A stretch of DNA of 64,000 nt from Epilithonimonas zeae (GCF_900141765.1 NZ_FSRK01000001.1:496001-560000), one strand, 5' to 3'. Counted from the stretch's first letter, positions 1 to 9,013 are shown. Notes: generated by a model from the letters alone, not told the origin. Translations and numbers: made by a program.

Positions 1-1
1 G

Positions 2-967
2 GGAAGGATCAAAGCGCTTAAAAACTCGGCTTACGCAGGATTTCTTCAGACTGATGCGGCAAAACGCGCCATTCAAACACAAATGGTAGCTCAGGCGGCG
101 ACATTATATTATCAATTGATTTCGCTTGATAAACAATTGGAAATTACAAAACAAACCATCGAACTTCGTAAACAAGATGTAGAAACTGTACAGTTGTTGA
201 TGGATGCAGCATATCTGACAGGAGCTGACGTGGAGCAAAGCAAGGCAAACCTTTATTCAGCGCAACTATCGGTTCCGGATTTGGAAATGCAAATCCAGCA
301 AACCGAGAATTCTTTGAATATTTTGATGAATGATAATCCTCAACCGATTGACAGAAATTCCATCGATTCTCAAGTGATTTACACAGATTTGAAAACAGGA
401 GTTCCTGCTTCGTTACTGAAAAATCGTCCGGATGTTCAGTCTGCTGAATTAACTTTCCGTCAGGCATTCGAGAACAAAAATATGGCGATGGCGCAGGTTT
501 ATCCAACGATTAGCATCACGGGAACTCTAGGCTTGTCATCCAGAACTTTGGAAAGTTTTTTCACCAATTCTCTGTTCTATACACTTGGAGGAACGGTGAC
601 ACAAAATATTTTCCAAATGGGAACCAGAAAAGCACAGGTTCGAATAATGGAAGCTCGTAAAATGCAGGCTTATTATACATTCGAAAAAGCTTTATTGACA
701 GCAGGTTCCGAAGTTTCAAACTCTTTATTGTCTTATCAAAAAGCTAAAGAAAAAGAAACTACAAGACAACTTCAAATCCAGTCTTTGGAAAAAGCAGTGG
801 AGTACAACAAAGAATTGTTAACCTATTCATCTAATACAAATTACGTGAATGTTTTAACTTCTGAACAATCATTATTAGCGGCAAAATTAGCAGGCGTAAA
901 TGATAAATTACAACAGTTACAAGCCGTTACAGAGTTTTACCGCGCACTTGGAGGCGGACAATTTTAA
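2..967 (+). CDS. Outer-membrane efflux channel, NodT/OprM type (5' end missing)
   Basis: The reading frame is open from base 2, so the gene starts upstream of the window; 321 codons remain. The residues before the first internal Met (KNSAYAGFLQTDAAKR) continue the protein and resemble the helical-hairpin region of NodT/OprM channels. The rest is rich in Gln, Leu and Ala with long amphipathic helices, and the end, FYRALGGGQF, is the usual C-terminus of the family. The product should be a trimeric outer-membrane tunnel for an RND-type tripartite pump whose adaptor and inner-membrane genes would lie upstream; this is inferred from the family. A hairpin terminator follows. It is separate from the second TolC-like protein at 2884. 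Confidence 0.88.
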   Translation, partial: GRIKALKNSAYAGFLQTDAAKRAIQTQMVAQAATLYYQLISLDKQLEITKQTIELRKQDVETVQLLMDAAYLTGADVEQSKANLYSAQLSVPDLEMQIQQTENSLNILMNDNPQPIDRNSIDSQVIYTDLKTGVPASLLKNRPDVQSAELTFRQAFENKNMAMAQVYPTISITGTLGLSSRTLESFFTNSLFYTLGGTVTQNIFQMGTRKAQVRIMEARKMQAYYTFEKALLTAGSEVSNSLLSYQKAKEKETTRQLQIQSLEKAVEYNKELLTYSSNTNYVNVLTSEQSLLAAKLAGVNDKLQQLQAVTEFYRALGGGQF

Positions 968-992
968 ACACTAAATTTTTTTACTATACTTG

Positions 993-1020
993 AAAACCCG
1001 GCAATTTTGTTGGGTTTTTT
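993..1020 (+). terminator. Terminator after NodT-type channel
   Basis: AACCC and GGGTT arms with G-T pairs between them, followed by six T, lie 26 bases after the stop codon. Confidence 0.7.
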
Positions 1021-1093
1021 CTTACTGTTTTGAAAATTTAATCTTTCGATTAATAAAAATTCTTATTTTAGGTTATCAAAAAAAATAAAAATT

Positions 1094-1786
1094 ATGAGCA
1101 AATTTTCAATCGAAGCTTTCGTTAACGAAACAAAAGAAAATCCACAAGAAAAAGACTATTTCGAGCTGGAGAAACCAGAACTTCTGGAAATCAATCTCAA
1201 CAACCAAGCGGTATGGACAAAGGCCGGAAGTATGGTTGGCTATGTTGGGAACATCAATTTCGAAAGACAAGGAATGTTGTCTGGAGGACTAGGTAACCTT
1301 CTTAAAAAAGCAATCTCCGGCGAAGGTACAAAACTAATGAAAGCAGAAGGGTCAGGTAGATTGTATGTTGCTGATAACGGTAAAAAAGTAAGAATCCTGC
1401 ACTTGAACAATGAGTCTATTTCTGTCAACGGAAACGACGTTCTTGCACACGACCAAAGCATCAAAAGTGACATCAAAATGCTGAAAAGTATCGCAGGTGT
1501 TATGGCAGGCGGACTTTTTCAGGTAAAACTGAGTGGAACAGGTCACATCGCCATCACGACGCACGGACATCCTCTGACGCTTTTGGTGACACCGGAAAAT
1601 CCAGTTTTCACAGATCCTAATGCGACCGTTGCTTGGTCAGGAAACCTAACGCCTGAGCTCAAAACCAACGTTTCTCTGAAAAGTCTTATTGGCAGGGGGA
1701 GTGGCGAAGAATTCCAGATGAAGTTTTCCGGAAACGGCTGGGTGCTCATCCAACCTTACGAGGAAGTTTACGTTATAACCAAATAA
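1094..1786 (+). CDS. AIM24 family protein
   Basis: A 230-residue soluble protein with no signal peptide. It shows the glycine-rich beta-strand pattern of the AIM24 (TIGR00266/DUF124-like) family: AGSMVGYVGNI, a GGLGNLLKKA segment, FQVKLSGTGHIAI and a closing GNGWVLIQPYEE. The eukaryotic name comes from a mitochondrial biogenesis factor; the bacterial proteins have no settled reaction. It stands alone between two terminators, so it is probably monocistronic. The ATG at 1094 follows an A-rich stretch, as is usual for Bacteroidota translation starts. The family call is firm and the function unknown. Confidence 0.85.
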   Translation: MSKFSIEAFVNETKENPQEKDYFELEKPELLEINLNNQAVWTKAGSMVGYVGNINFERQGMLSGGLGNLLKKAISGEGTKLMKAEGSGRLYVADNGKKVRILHLNNESISVNGNDVLAHDQSIKSDIKMLKSIAGVMAGGLFQVKLSGTGHIAITTHGHPLTLLVTPENPVFTDPNATVAWSGNLTPELKTNVSLKSLIGRGSGEEFQMKFSGNGWVLIQPYEEVYVITK

Positions 1787-1792
1787 ATTTTT

Positions 1793-1880
1793 AGGAGCTT
1801 AATCCCGCTATCCACTATTACTCCTCGCGCAACCGCAAATTCCATCGCTTGCTGTGGGGTAACCGTTACTATCGGGGCTA
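1793..1880 (+). repeat. Dispersed structured element, copy A
   Basis: Foot stem AGC (1796-1798), 5-base bulge TTAAT, then CCCG (1804-1807), pairs with CGGG and GCT (1873-1879). The apical part has ACTCC (1820-1824) opposite GGGGT (1856-1860), and GCAA opposite TTGC inside it. It is nearly the same as copy D at 42241. It lies 6 bases after the AIM24 stop and just before a strong terminator. Confidence 0.8.
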
Positions 1881-1884
1881 AAAA

Positions 1885-1920
1885 ATAAAAACCTCAGAGA
1901 AATTTCTCTGAGGTTTTTAT
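1885..1920 (+). terminator. Near-perfect palindromic terminator
   Basis: Symmetrical palindrome centred between 1902 and 1903, with ACCTCAGAGAAA as the left core and T-rich flanks. Almost the same hairpin follows copy B of the structured element (7385-7418), so element and hairpin recur as a pair. Confidence 0.8.
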
Positions 1921-1948
1921 TTGAAATTAGATTCCTTAAATTTACAAA

Positions 1949-2791
1949 ATGACAGCTTTAGAAAAATTCGGGGTTGAGATTTTTACTCAGGAAACGATTC
2001 ACCAGAGAATTACGGTGGATAAACCCTTTCGTCCTGAGAATCCTGCGTTTTTATTTATAAAAAGCGGGACAATAAAACTCAGGCAACACCTCAGTGATCT
2101 GGAGCTTTCGGCCAATACTTTTATTGTCACAGATCCGCAAAGTGTCTATGAGCTGATTTCTTTCAGCGATGATTTTCAGTCGAGGATGGTTTCTTATAAG
2201 CGCGAATTTATTTCTACATTGTCGTTGAAATTTAATCGGTTAATTACCTACCGGTATTTCCGTCAGCAGATGAATGTCGGTGTTCCGTTTTCACCGGATG
2301 ACCTGGAAGTGGTTTGGAAAAGCGTCAATTTTTTAAAATATATTCTCGATTCTAACACTGAAATGATCTATAAAAAAGAGATTGTGGAACATCTTTTCTC
2401 GGTTTTCTGCTATCAGATGGCAGGAATTATTTCTAAGGAAGACAGCAGTGCAATGAATCAGATGTCGAGACAGGAAGAGATTGTTTTTTTATTCCTTAAT
2501 GATTTGTCAAATCATCATTTGAATAACCGCAATGTTGAGTTCTATGCAGAGCGGCAATCCATTACAACCAGACATCTTTCGTCGGTGGTGAAGTCGATTA
2601 CGGGAAGATCGGCAAGCCAGATTATTGCTTCTATTGTAATTAATGAAGCAAAAGTATATTTAAACTCTTCTAATATGCCTGTTTCAGAGATTTCCTCCGT
2701 TCTTGGCTTTAGCGACCAGTACTCGTTTTCTCACTTTTTTAAGAAGCATTTGGGGATGAGTCCAAGCCAGTACAGGCAGCAATTTCAATAA
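1949..2791 (+). CDS. AraC-family transcriptional regulator
   Basis: 280 residues. The C-terminal third (about 203-280) is an AraC/XylS double helix-turn-helix: the first helix pair surrounds RHLSSVVKSITGRSASQII, and the second carries VSEISSVLGFSDQYSFSHFF followed by KKHLGMSPSQYR, the family signature. The N-terminal part looks like a small cupin-type sensing domain (LFIKSGTIKLRQH, early residues). It sits 92 bases upstream of, and in the same direction as, the three-gene export operon that starts at 2884, so it most likely controls that operon, as AraC regulators next to EmrAB/TolC sets commonly do. The ligand is unknown. Confidence 0.9.
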   Translation: MTALEKFGVEIFTQETIHQRITVDKPFRPENPAFLFIKSGTIKLRQHLSDLELSANTFIVTDPQSVYELISFSDDFQSRMVSYKREFISTLSLKFNRLITYRYFRQQMNVGVPFSPDDLEVVWKSVNFLKYILDSNTEMIYKKEIVEHLFSVFCYQMAGIISKEDSSAMNQMSRQEEIVFLFLNDLSNHHLNNRNVEFYAERQSITTRHLSSVVKSITGRSASQIIASIVINEAKVYLNSSNMPVSEISSVLGFSDQYSFSHFFKKHLGMSPSQYRQQFQ

Positions 2792-2825
2792 TCGAATCCT
2801 ACATTTGAACATCTTTTTCCAAAAA

Positions 2826-2863
2826 TCAAACATTTGTTTGAATATTTAACCGGCCTAACTTTG
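2826..2863 (+). promoter_or_regulatory. Promoter of the efflux operon with overlapping inverted repeat
   Basis: TTTG (2833-2836), 19 bases, then TAACTTTG (2856-2863) matches the Bacteroidota -33/-7 promoter, 20 bases before the ATG at 2884. An inverted repeat TCAAAC-ATTT-GTTTGA (2826-2841) covers the -33 box and is a plausible operator for the upstream AraC protein. Function is inferred from position. Confidence 0.65.
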
Positions 2864-2883
2864 CATCTGTAAAACAAGGTAAA

Positions 2884-4194
2884 ATGGTTAAGAACATAAA
2901 AACAGCAGTCTCAGTTTTGATAGGTCTCTTTCCTGCGCTGTTTTTTTCACAAGAAATAAAACAGATGACCGCAGATGAAGTTGCCACACTGGCAATTCAG
3001 AACCATCAGCAACTAAAAATTTCTGCTCAGAATATCGACATCGCAAAACAGCAGACGGATATTACTAAACTTCAGAAACTTCCTACAATCACAGCTTCGA
3101 CAAGTCAGTTTTACTTGGGAAATGTGGTGGCAATCGACAAAGATTTTTCCAATTCAACGACGATTCCGATGCCTCATTACGGGAGTTCATATGCGGTTCA
3201 GGCGACTCAACTCATCTTCAAAGGTGGATTGGTGAATAAATCTATTGAATTGGCCGGACTTCGTGAACAGCTTTCCGAATTGGATTTAGAAAAAAATAAA
3301 CAAGACGTAAAGTTTTTGGTGATTTCAAATTATTTAGATATTTATAAAATAATCAATCAGGAAAAAATTTTTCAGAATAACAAAAAGCTGGCTCAGGAAA
3401 GATTAAAAAACATCAATGATTTTTATAAACAAGGAATGATAACGAGAAACGAAATCATCCGTGGAGAATTAAACATCAAAAATCTCGACCAGGGAATTTT
3501 AACTTTAGTCAACAACAGAAAAATTCTTAATTATAATCTGAATATTGCTTTAGGGTTGAATTCTGAAACGCAGATTGTCCCAGTAGAAAATTTAGGAAAC
3601 AAAGAAACCGGAATCGGAATGGATTATTATCTGAATCTCGCTCACGACAGCAATCCTCAAATGAAATCGGCAAAAACCAATATCGAAGTTGCAGATAAAA
3701 ACATCGAAATCATTAAAACCGATAAAATGCCAACGCTCGCAGGTTTTGGAGGTTATACTCTGCAAAGACCGATTACAACAAGAAATCCTGTTTTGGATAT
3801 GTACTCCGGCGGTTGGCAGGGCGGAATTTCTTTGAGCTATAATATTGATAATTTATACAAAACCAAAGAAAGAGTGAAGCTTGGGGAAATCCAGAAAAAT
3901 CAGGCGAATGATGCGATGACTTTGGTACAGCAAAATCTTGATATGGCTGTAAATGCGGCTTATACAAAATATCAGGAAGCCATTCAGCAGGCAGAAATTC
4001 TGAATGATGCTAAAAATCTGGCCGATGAAAACTACAAAATCACAGAAGCTAAATATCTGAACCAATTGGCTGTACAGGCAGAAATGCTGGATGCACAGAA
4101 CCAAAAACTGCAGTCGGAATTAGATTTTGCCAATGCGGAAATCAATGTGCTTTATCAATATTACAATCTTTTGAAATCAACGGGAACATTATAA
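2884..4194 (+). CDS. TolC family outer-membrane efflux protein
   Basis: 436 residues with a signal peptide (hydrophobic stretch to about residue 22, ending LFFSQ). Two repeated outer-membrane-efflux halves follow, rich in long helices with regular Gln, Asn and Ala (IDIAKQQTDITKLQKLPTI; later EAIQQAEILNDAKNLADENY). This is the outer-membrane channel of a tripartite export pump, first gene of an operon with an adaptor (4321) and an MFS pump (5600). Length is normal for the family. It differs from the NodT-type fragment at the window start, which belongs to another pump. Substrate unknown. Confidence 0.92.
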   Translation: MVKNIKTAVSVLIGLFPALFFSQEIKQMTADEVATLAIQNHQQLKISAQNIDIAKQQTDITKLQKLPTITASTSQFYLGNVVAIDKDFSNSTTIPMPHYGSSYAVQATQLIFKGGLVNKSIELAGLREQLSELDLEKNKQDVKFLVISNYLDIYKIINQEKIFQNNKKLAQERLKNINDFYKQGMITRNEIIRGELNIKNLDQGILTLVNNRKILNYNLNIALGLNSETQIVPVENLGNKETGIGMDYYLNLAHDSNPQMKSAKTNIEVADKNIEIIKTDKMPTLAGFGGYTLQRPITTRNPVLDMYSGGWQGGISLSYNIDNLYKTKERVKLGEIQKNQANDAMTLVQQNLDMAVNAAYTKYQEAIQQAEILNDAKNLADENYKITEAKYLNQLAVQAEMLDAQNQKLQSELDFANAEINVLYQYYNLLKSTGTL

Positions 4195-4204
4195 GAAATG
4201 TTCT

Positions 4205-4282
4205 GTGGTCTTAGCAGAGTTTACGCCTTTGTAAACTTAAAAACAGTTAGTAGTCAAAAAACTTTGCGCACTCTGCGTTAAA
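4205..4282 (+). repeat. Intergenic inverted repeat of the 'ACTTTGCGNACT' type
   Basis: Between the channel and adaptor genes. TAGCAGAGTTTACGCC on the left is roughly complementary to GCGCACTCTGCGTT on the right. Related text occurs near 36790-36880 and 39770-39835. It is non-coding and probably a dispersed intergenic repeat. Confidence 0.45.
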
Positions 4283-4320
4283 AATAACATTCAATTTTAT
4301 TAAAACTGAAAATCAAGATA

Positions 4321-5442
4321 ATGGAAAACAAGGAACAAAATACTCAAGATACAAAACCGGCGGCTAATTCTGCCGTAGCGAAGAAGAAAGAAAATAAGAA
4401 AAATAAAATCAGAGCCATCATTTCAAACATTATTGTTTTTGCGGTGATTGGTTTCGGATTGTATTGGTTAGTTCGTCAGTACTTTCACATCGGCGATAAA
4501 ACTTACACAGAAGCCGCTCAGGTGGAGGAATTTATTAATCCGATTAACACAAGGGTTTCGGCTTATATCAAGGAAATTAAATTTATCGAGCATCAACAAG
4601 TAAAAAAGGGTGATACTTTGGTCATTCTGGATGACAGAGAAATTCTTACACAGCTTGGTCAGGCAGAAGCGGCGTATCAAAATGCATTGGCTCAAAGGTC
4701 AGCAACAAGTTCTTCTGTCAACACGGTTTCCAACAACGTAAGTGTTATGGAATCGAACATAGCCGGAGCAAAAGCCAGACTTTGGAATGCAGAACAGAAT
4801 TTAAACCGATATAAAAATTTATTGGCTTCGGAAGCAGTAACAAGACAGCAATACGACCAGATGAAAACCGAATATGATGCGCAAAAAGCAGCCTATGAAA
4901 CATTGGTTAATCAAAAGCAATCGGCAAATCTTTCTACCACTGAAGTGAAATCTAAATTAGGAATCAACGATGCAGAAATCAAAAGAACAAAATCTGCATT
5001 GGATATGGCGAAAATCAATCTTTCTTACACCGTAATTACTGCACCTTACGATGGTGTAATGGGACGAAGACTGATTTCTGAAGGTCAGTTGATTCAGCCG
5101 GGACAACAAGTCGGAACCATCGTTTTGAATAATCAGAAATGGATAACCGCTAACTTCTTGGAAAGTCAAATGCCGAATATCAAAATCGGACAAAAGATAA
5201 TGATGACCGCCGATGCATTGGGCGGAAAACAGTTTGAAGGAACCGTAACTGCCGTTTCAGCAGCAACAGGTTCGAGATATTCTAGCGTTCCAACGGATAA
5301 TTCGACAGGTAATTTCATTAAAGTTCAGCAGAGAATTCCTGTAAGAATTGAGTTTACAGATTCCAACAAAAAAGAAGATGTTGCGAAACTGAGCGCAGGG
5401 ATGAATATGAATGTGTCTATTAAAGAGCCAGGTAAAAAGTAA
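4321..5442 (+). CDS. HlyD/EmrA-type membrane fusion protein
   Basis: 373 residues. A charged cytoplasmic N-terminus is followed by one membrane helix (about 32-51), a biotinyl-lipoyl-like segment (IKFIEHQQVKKGDTLVILDD), a long alpha-helical hairpin, the return half (VITAPYDGVMGRRLISEGQLIQPGQ) and a beta-barrel/membrane-proximal region. This is the EmrA/HlyD plan: it bridges the MFS pump in the inner membrane to the TolC-like channel. It is the middle gene of the operon, so export of a drug or other small amphipathic molecule is the likely role; the substrate cannot be read from sequence. Confidence 0.93.
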   Translation: MENKEQNTQDTKPAANSAVAKKKENKKNKIRAIISNIIVFAVIGFGLYWLVRQYFHIGDKTYTEAAQVEEFINPINTRVSAYIKEIKFIEHQQVKKGDTLVILDDREILTQLGQAEAAYQNALAQRSATSSSVNTVSNNVSVMESNIAGAKARLWNAEQNLNRYKNLLASEAVTRQQYDQMKTEYDAQKAAYETLVNQKQSANLSTTEVKSKLGINDAEIKRTKSALDMAKINLSYTVITAPYDGVMGRRLISEGQLIQPGQQVGTIVLNNQKWITANFLESQMPNIKIGQKIMMTADALGGKQFEGTVTAVSAATGSRYSSVPTDNSTGNFIKVQQRIPVRIEFTDSNKKEDVAKLSAGMNMNVSIKEPGKK

Positions 5443-5463
5443 AAAGAATCAAGTAAAAAGGAT

Positions 5464-5585
5464 GGAAGCTGGAAGCGGGATTATGGAAGTATGTGATTCG
5501 TCGCCTTGCAACACCGAGTGATAAAATCTTTAGAAATCAACTCACTGCTGGAAAACTTCCGGCACAAATCTTCCAACTTCCAACC
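5464..5585. repeat. Inverted repeat with GGAAGCTGGAAG / CTTCCAACTTCC ends
   Basis: The left arm GGAAGCTGGAAG begins at 5464 and the right arm CTTCCAACTTCC ends near 5581, separated by about 95 bases with no reading frame. It fills the gap between the adaptor and MFS genes. Similar purine/pyrimidine inverted repeats are common between Flavobacteriia genes (general knowledge). Role unknown. Confidence 0.5.
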
Positions 5586-5599
5586 TTAAAAACAACATT

Positions 5600-7189
5600 A
5601 TGTACAACCAAGGTCTTTTCAGTAATTGGGTTCCGAAACCGCTTCAGCTATTTATGCTGTTCCTGATCACGCTTATCGCAATGCCGGTGAGTGGAGTGTA
5701 TACTGGAAGTTTAAGCTATATGGTGGGCGATACGGGAGCGCTGAGCGAATATTATATGTGGGCAAACTATGCCACAACAGTAGGGATGGGCGCTGCAATG
5801 CCTATCGTTTTGAGAGCTAAAATGCGTTTCAAAGTGCGAGATAAAGTCGTGGCTTTACTGGTATTGATGGGTGTTTTAAGTTTCATCAATGCTACAACTT
5901 CCAATCCAATGGTAATTGTTTTTATATCATTGATTTTAGGGTTCTTCAAAACATTTATTACAATTGAAGTATTTCTCCCATTGATGATGCTGATGGGCGG
6001 AAGGGGAATATTTTACGGTGTTTTTTACACTTTTATTCTCGTGATAACTCAGGTTGCAAATTATTACGCCGTAGAATTTTCTATCATTTACAATTGGAGA
6101 CAGTTCCTCATTTTTGTAGCGATTCTCTGTTTCATTGTAGCACTGATTTGCTGGGCGTTGATGCACAATAAATATTTTGCGCTTAAAATGCCTTTGCATT
6201 ACATCGACTGGCTGAGTATTCTTCTATTTATTTCGACATTTATGTTTTCGGCGTATGTTTTTTCATTCGGGAAACAACAGGATTGGCTCAATTCACAGAA
6301 TATCATTAATGCAAGTATTGCTGCATTTGTGAGTTTTGCTTTGATGGTCATACGTCAGGCGACCTTAAAACGACCATATCTTTCCTTCAAAATTTTCACA
6401 CGAAACAATGTGCAGGTCGGGTTATTCCTTTTGCTTTGTCTCGGGATGTTTCTGGCAACCACTTCACTTCAGAACATCTTTTCAGTCGGAGTTTTAGGAT
6501 ACGACCAGTTGACGAATGCTAAACTGAATATGATGATGATTCCGGGAATGTTACTGGCAGGAATTTTAGCCGTATATTGGTTTAAAAAAGAAAAAAAGCT
6601 CAAGTTTTTCATCTTTGCAGGCTTTTCTTCGATGGTGGCGTACTGCATCATAATGTATTTTTCGATGGTACTCGAGTTCAGTTATGAAAGTTGGTATCTG
6701 CCAATGTTTTTAAAAGGATTCGGGATGTGTTCGCTCTACATATCAGTTTGGTATTACGCTTTGGATAAGCTCGAAATCAACGATATGTTGCCCGCAATCG
6801 GATTATTTTTGGTTTGGCGTTCTTTCGTCACAGTCGGACTTTTCTCCGCCCTATTTTCGTGGACTCAATACCAGTTTCAGATCGAGAGTCTTGGAGATTT
6901 AGCCGTCTATATGGACGGAATGACACTTAATGCCCAACCCAATCTCAGCCTGAAAACCATTCAGCTCAACGCGATGATTGTAGCCAATAAAAAACTGTTC
7001 GGATATATTGTACTTGCCGGTTTTGGGATTTTAATTTTCGTAATGACCCATCATTTCGGATATCCTAAATTCACTTTAGATAAACTTGTAAGGCTCTTCG
7101 GCGGTAAATCCGTCGTCGCCCGAAGACGCTTAAGAGAAAGAAAAAAATTAGCAGAAAGCCTGAAAGATGGCGTAGGTTCTGCGATATAA
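5600..7189 (+). CDS. MFS drug/H+ antiporter, DHA2 (EmrB)-like
   Basis: 529 residues, almost wholly hydrophobic, with about 14 predicted membrane helices and a basic C-terminal tail (RRRLRERKKLAESLKD). Length, helix number and position behind an HlyD-type adaptor and a TolC-like channel fit the DHA2/EmrB family. It is the inner-membrane proton-driven pump of the tripartite exporter. Sequence divergence from classical EmrB is visible in the loops, so the substrate is open. The ATG at 5600 is preceded by CAACCTTAAAA, a motif seen before several starts here. A structured repeat (copy B) and a terminator follow. Confidence 0.9.
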   Translation: MYNQGLFSNWVPKPLQLFMLFLITLIAMPVSGVYTGSLSYMVGDTGALSEYYMWANYATTVGMGAAMPIVLRAKMRFKVRDKVVALLVLMGVLSFINATTSNPMVIVFISLILGFFKTFITIEVFLPLMMLMGGRGIFYGVFYTFILVITQVANYYAVEFSIIYNWRQFLIFVAILCFIVALICWALMHNKYFALKMPLHYIDWLSILLFISTFMFSAYVFSFGKQQDWLNSQNIINASIAAFVSFALMVIRQATLKRPYLSFKIFTRNNVQVGLFLLLCLGMFLATTSLQNIFSVGVLGYDQLTNAKLNMMMIPGMLLAGILAVYWFKKEKKLKFFIFAGFSSMVAYCIIMYFSMVLEFSYESWYLPMFLKGFGMCSLYISVWYYALDKLEINDMLPAIGLFLVWRSFVTVGLFSALFSWTQYQFQIESLGDLAVYMDGMTLNAQPNLSLKTIQLNAMIVANKKLFGYIVLAGFGILIFVMTHHFGYPKFTLDKLVRLFGGKSVVARRRLRERKKLAESLKDGVGSAI

Positions 7190-7264
7190 AAAATACCTTG
7201 TTTTTACTTGTAAGGTCCCGTCTTGTTTTCAGAGCGGGGCTTTGCTTTTGTGCTAATCATTTTC

Positions 7265-7380
7265 AGGAGCTTAATCCCGCTATCCACTATATCTTTTTCA
7301 TCATTGCGAACGAAGTGAAGCAATCTTTTGAACCATTTACCCCGCAATAACAAAAAAGGATGCCGTTCCTATCGGGGCTA
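7265..7380 (+). repeat. Dispersed structured element, copy B (with nested repeat)
   Basis: AGC-TTAAT-CCCG (7268-7279) pairs with CGGG-GCT near 7373-7379. The apical stem CTTTTT (7293-7298) pairs with AAAAAG (7353-7358). Inside it lies extra sequence with ATTGCG (7303-7308) opposite CGCAAT (7343-7348), resembling an inserted second hairpin. It sits between the convergent MFS and MoxR genes. Confidence 0.75.
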
Positions 7381-7384
7381 GAAA

Positions 7385-7418
7385 ATAAAAACCTCAAAGA
7401 AATTTCTCTGAGGTTTTG
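7385..7418. terminator. Bidirectional terminator, sister of the one at 1885
   Basis: Palindrome built on ACCTCAAAGAAA and TTTCTCTGAGGT with one mismatch and A/T-rich flanks, between the convergent MFS and MoxR genes. Confidence 0.75.
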
Positions 7419-7442
7419 TATTGTGAAATTTAGTTTAAAAAA

Positions 7443-8897
7443 TTAGCTTCTAAAAAACTGCCCAATCCCAGCCGATTCAAAATTGAAAGTAGAGGCATTT
7501 TCTGACTTGTCCAATTTTTTACTGATTGTCAAAGCCCATAATACCAATTCTTTACAGAAGTTTTTATCATTGTTATCCAATTCAGGAACGTTTTCTTCAA
7601 TCAAAGTTGTCAGAGGTTTTATGCTGTCCAATTTGCTGTAGAAATCGTTATCGTTATCAGAATAATTCAGTTCCAGATGATTGTTGTTGAACCATTGGAT
7701 GATATCGGTGTAAGGTGTTTTCAAACCCTCTTTTTCCAATTTGGAAATTCTAGGGAAAAGGCTTTCAAATTGAGTCATCACAGCATCATCAATCAGGATT
7801 TTGGCGACATAATCTGCGCCTTCCTGTTCACCTTCATAGACCAATTCGATTTTTCCGGTGATGGAAGGAACAATCGACATAAAATCAATAAGTCGGATAT
7901 TCGTCTTTTCTGAATCGGATTCTAATAATCTCAATTTTGCAGCAGCTATAAGATTTTCCATTGCGCTGATGGTTAGCCTTGCACTCACGCCGCTTTTCGC
8001 ATCCACAAACTCACTTTCCCTGGCAGCAAATGCGACTTCTTCCAAAAGATTTCTTGCCAAATCCGGAATCTGGATTTTTGCTTTATCATCTTCAGAAACC
8101 AAAGCTTCTTGTTCCGTGATTTGTCTCGCCAATGCAACGGTTTTCGGATAATGCGTGAAGATCTGAGAACCAATTCTATCTTTCAAAGGTGTTACAATAC
8201 TTCCTCTGTTGGTATAATCTTCTGGATTGGCTGTAAACATAAACTGAATATCCAAAGGCATTCTCAACTGAAAACCTCGGATCTGCACATCACCTTCCTG
8301 CAAAATATTAAACAATGAAACCTGAATTCTCGCCTGTAGATCCGGCAATTCGTTCAGCACAAAAATCGAACGGTTAGCTCTCGGGATCATTCCGTAATGT
8401 AAAACGCGTTCGTCCGAATAAGGCAGTTTCAAAGTCGCTGCTTTAATCGGGTCGATATCGCCGATCAGATCCGCAACGTTCACATCAGGTGTTGCCAGTT
8501 TTTCGAAGAATCTTTCCGAACGATGAACCCAGGAAATTGGTGTTTCGTCTCCTAGTTCAGCAATCAGATCTCTTGCATATTTTGAAATCGGATTGAAAGG
8601 ACTGTCATTGATTTCGGAACCTTTGACAATCGGTATATATTCATCCAAAAGATTGACCATACTTCTGGCGATTCTAGTTTTTGCCTGTCCACGCAACCCT
8701 AAAAGATTGATGTGATGTCCAGCCAAAATTGCTTTTTTCAGTTGTGGAATCACGGTGTCTTCGTAGCCCCAAAGTCCTTCGAAAACTGGTTCTTTGGCTT
8801 TGATTTTTGCAATCAGATTTGCCTGGATTTCCTGATTGATTGTTTTATCTGTGTATCCCGATTTTTTTAATTCTTTGAATGTCGTATCGTTCTTCAT
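7443..8897 (-). CDS. MoxR-like AAA+ ATPase (magnesium-chelatase-type)
   Basis: 484 residues. The Walker A loop is GLRGQAKT (67-74); Ala before the Lys is normal in MoxR proteins. Further on come a helix-2-insert region, FVLNELPDL as the Walker B segment, FTANPEDY as sensor 1 and a lid domain to about residue 330. The extra C-terminal 150 residues are mostly helical and match no domain I recognise. MoxR ATPases act as chaperones that mature or insert cofactors into partner complexes together with VWA proteins. The partner gene lies immediately upstream on the same strand (9014-10156), a strong functional link. The client is unknown. Confidence 0.88.
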   Translation of the reverse strand: MKNDTTFKELKKSGYTDKTINQEIQANLIAKIKAKEPVFEGLWGYEDTVIPQLKKAILAGHHINLLGLRGQAKTRIARSMVNLLDEYIPIVKGSEINDSPFNPISKYARDLIAELGDETPISWVHRSERFFEKLATPDVNVADLIGDIDPIKAATLKLPYSDERVLHYGMIPRANRSIFVLNELPDLQARIQVSLFNILQEGDVQIRGFQLRMPLDIQFMFTANPEDYTNRGSIVTPLKDRIGSQIFTHYPKTVALARQITEQEALVSEDDKAKIQIPDLARNLLEEVAFAARESEFVDAKSGVSARLTISAMENLIAAAKLRLLESDSEKTNIRLIDFMSIVPSITGKIELVYEGEQEGADYVAKILIDDAVMTQFESLFPRISKLEKEGLKTPYTDIIQWFNNNHLELNYSDNDNDFYSKLDSIKPLTTLIEENVPELDNNDKNFCKELVLWALTISKKLDKSENASTFNFESAGIGQFFRS

Positions 8898-8923
8898 TTT
8901 TTACTAATTAATAATGTTTTTAA

Positions 8924-8998
8924 TTCTCGCAGATTTAGCGGATTATGCAAATTATTTAGTTTAAAATCAATCTGCACAATTAGTAAAATCAGCGAGAA
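8924..8998. repeat. 'CTCGCAGATTTAGC' inverted repeat, copy 1
   Basis: TTCTCGC (8924-8930) is complementary to GCGAGAA (8992-8998), and GCAGATT to AATCTGC inside. It fills the gap between the VWA and MoxR genes. A second copy lies at 38363-38420. Confidence 0.55.
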
Positions 8999-9013
8999 AA
9001 TATTTGCTTTTTC

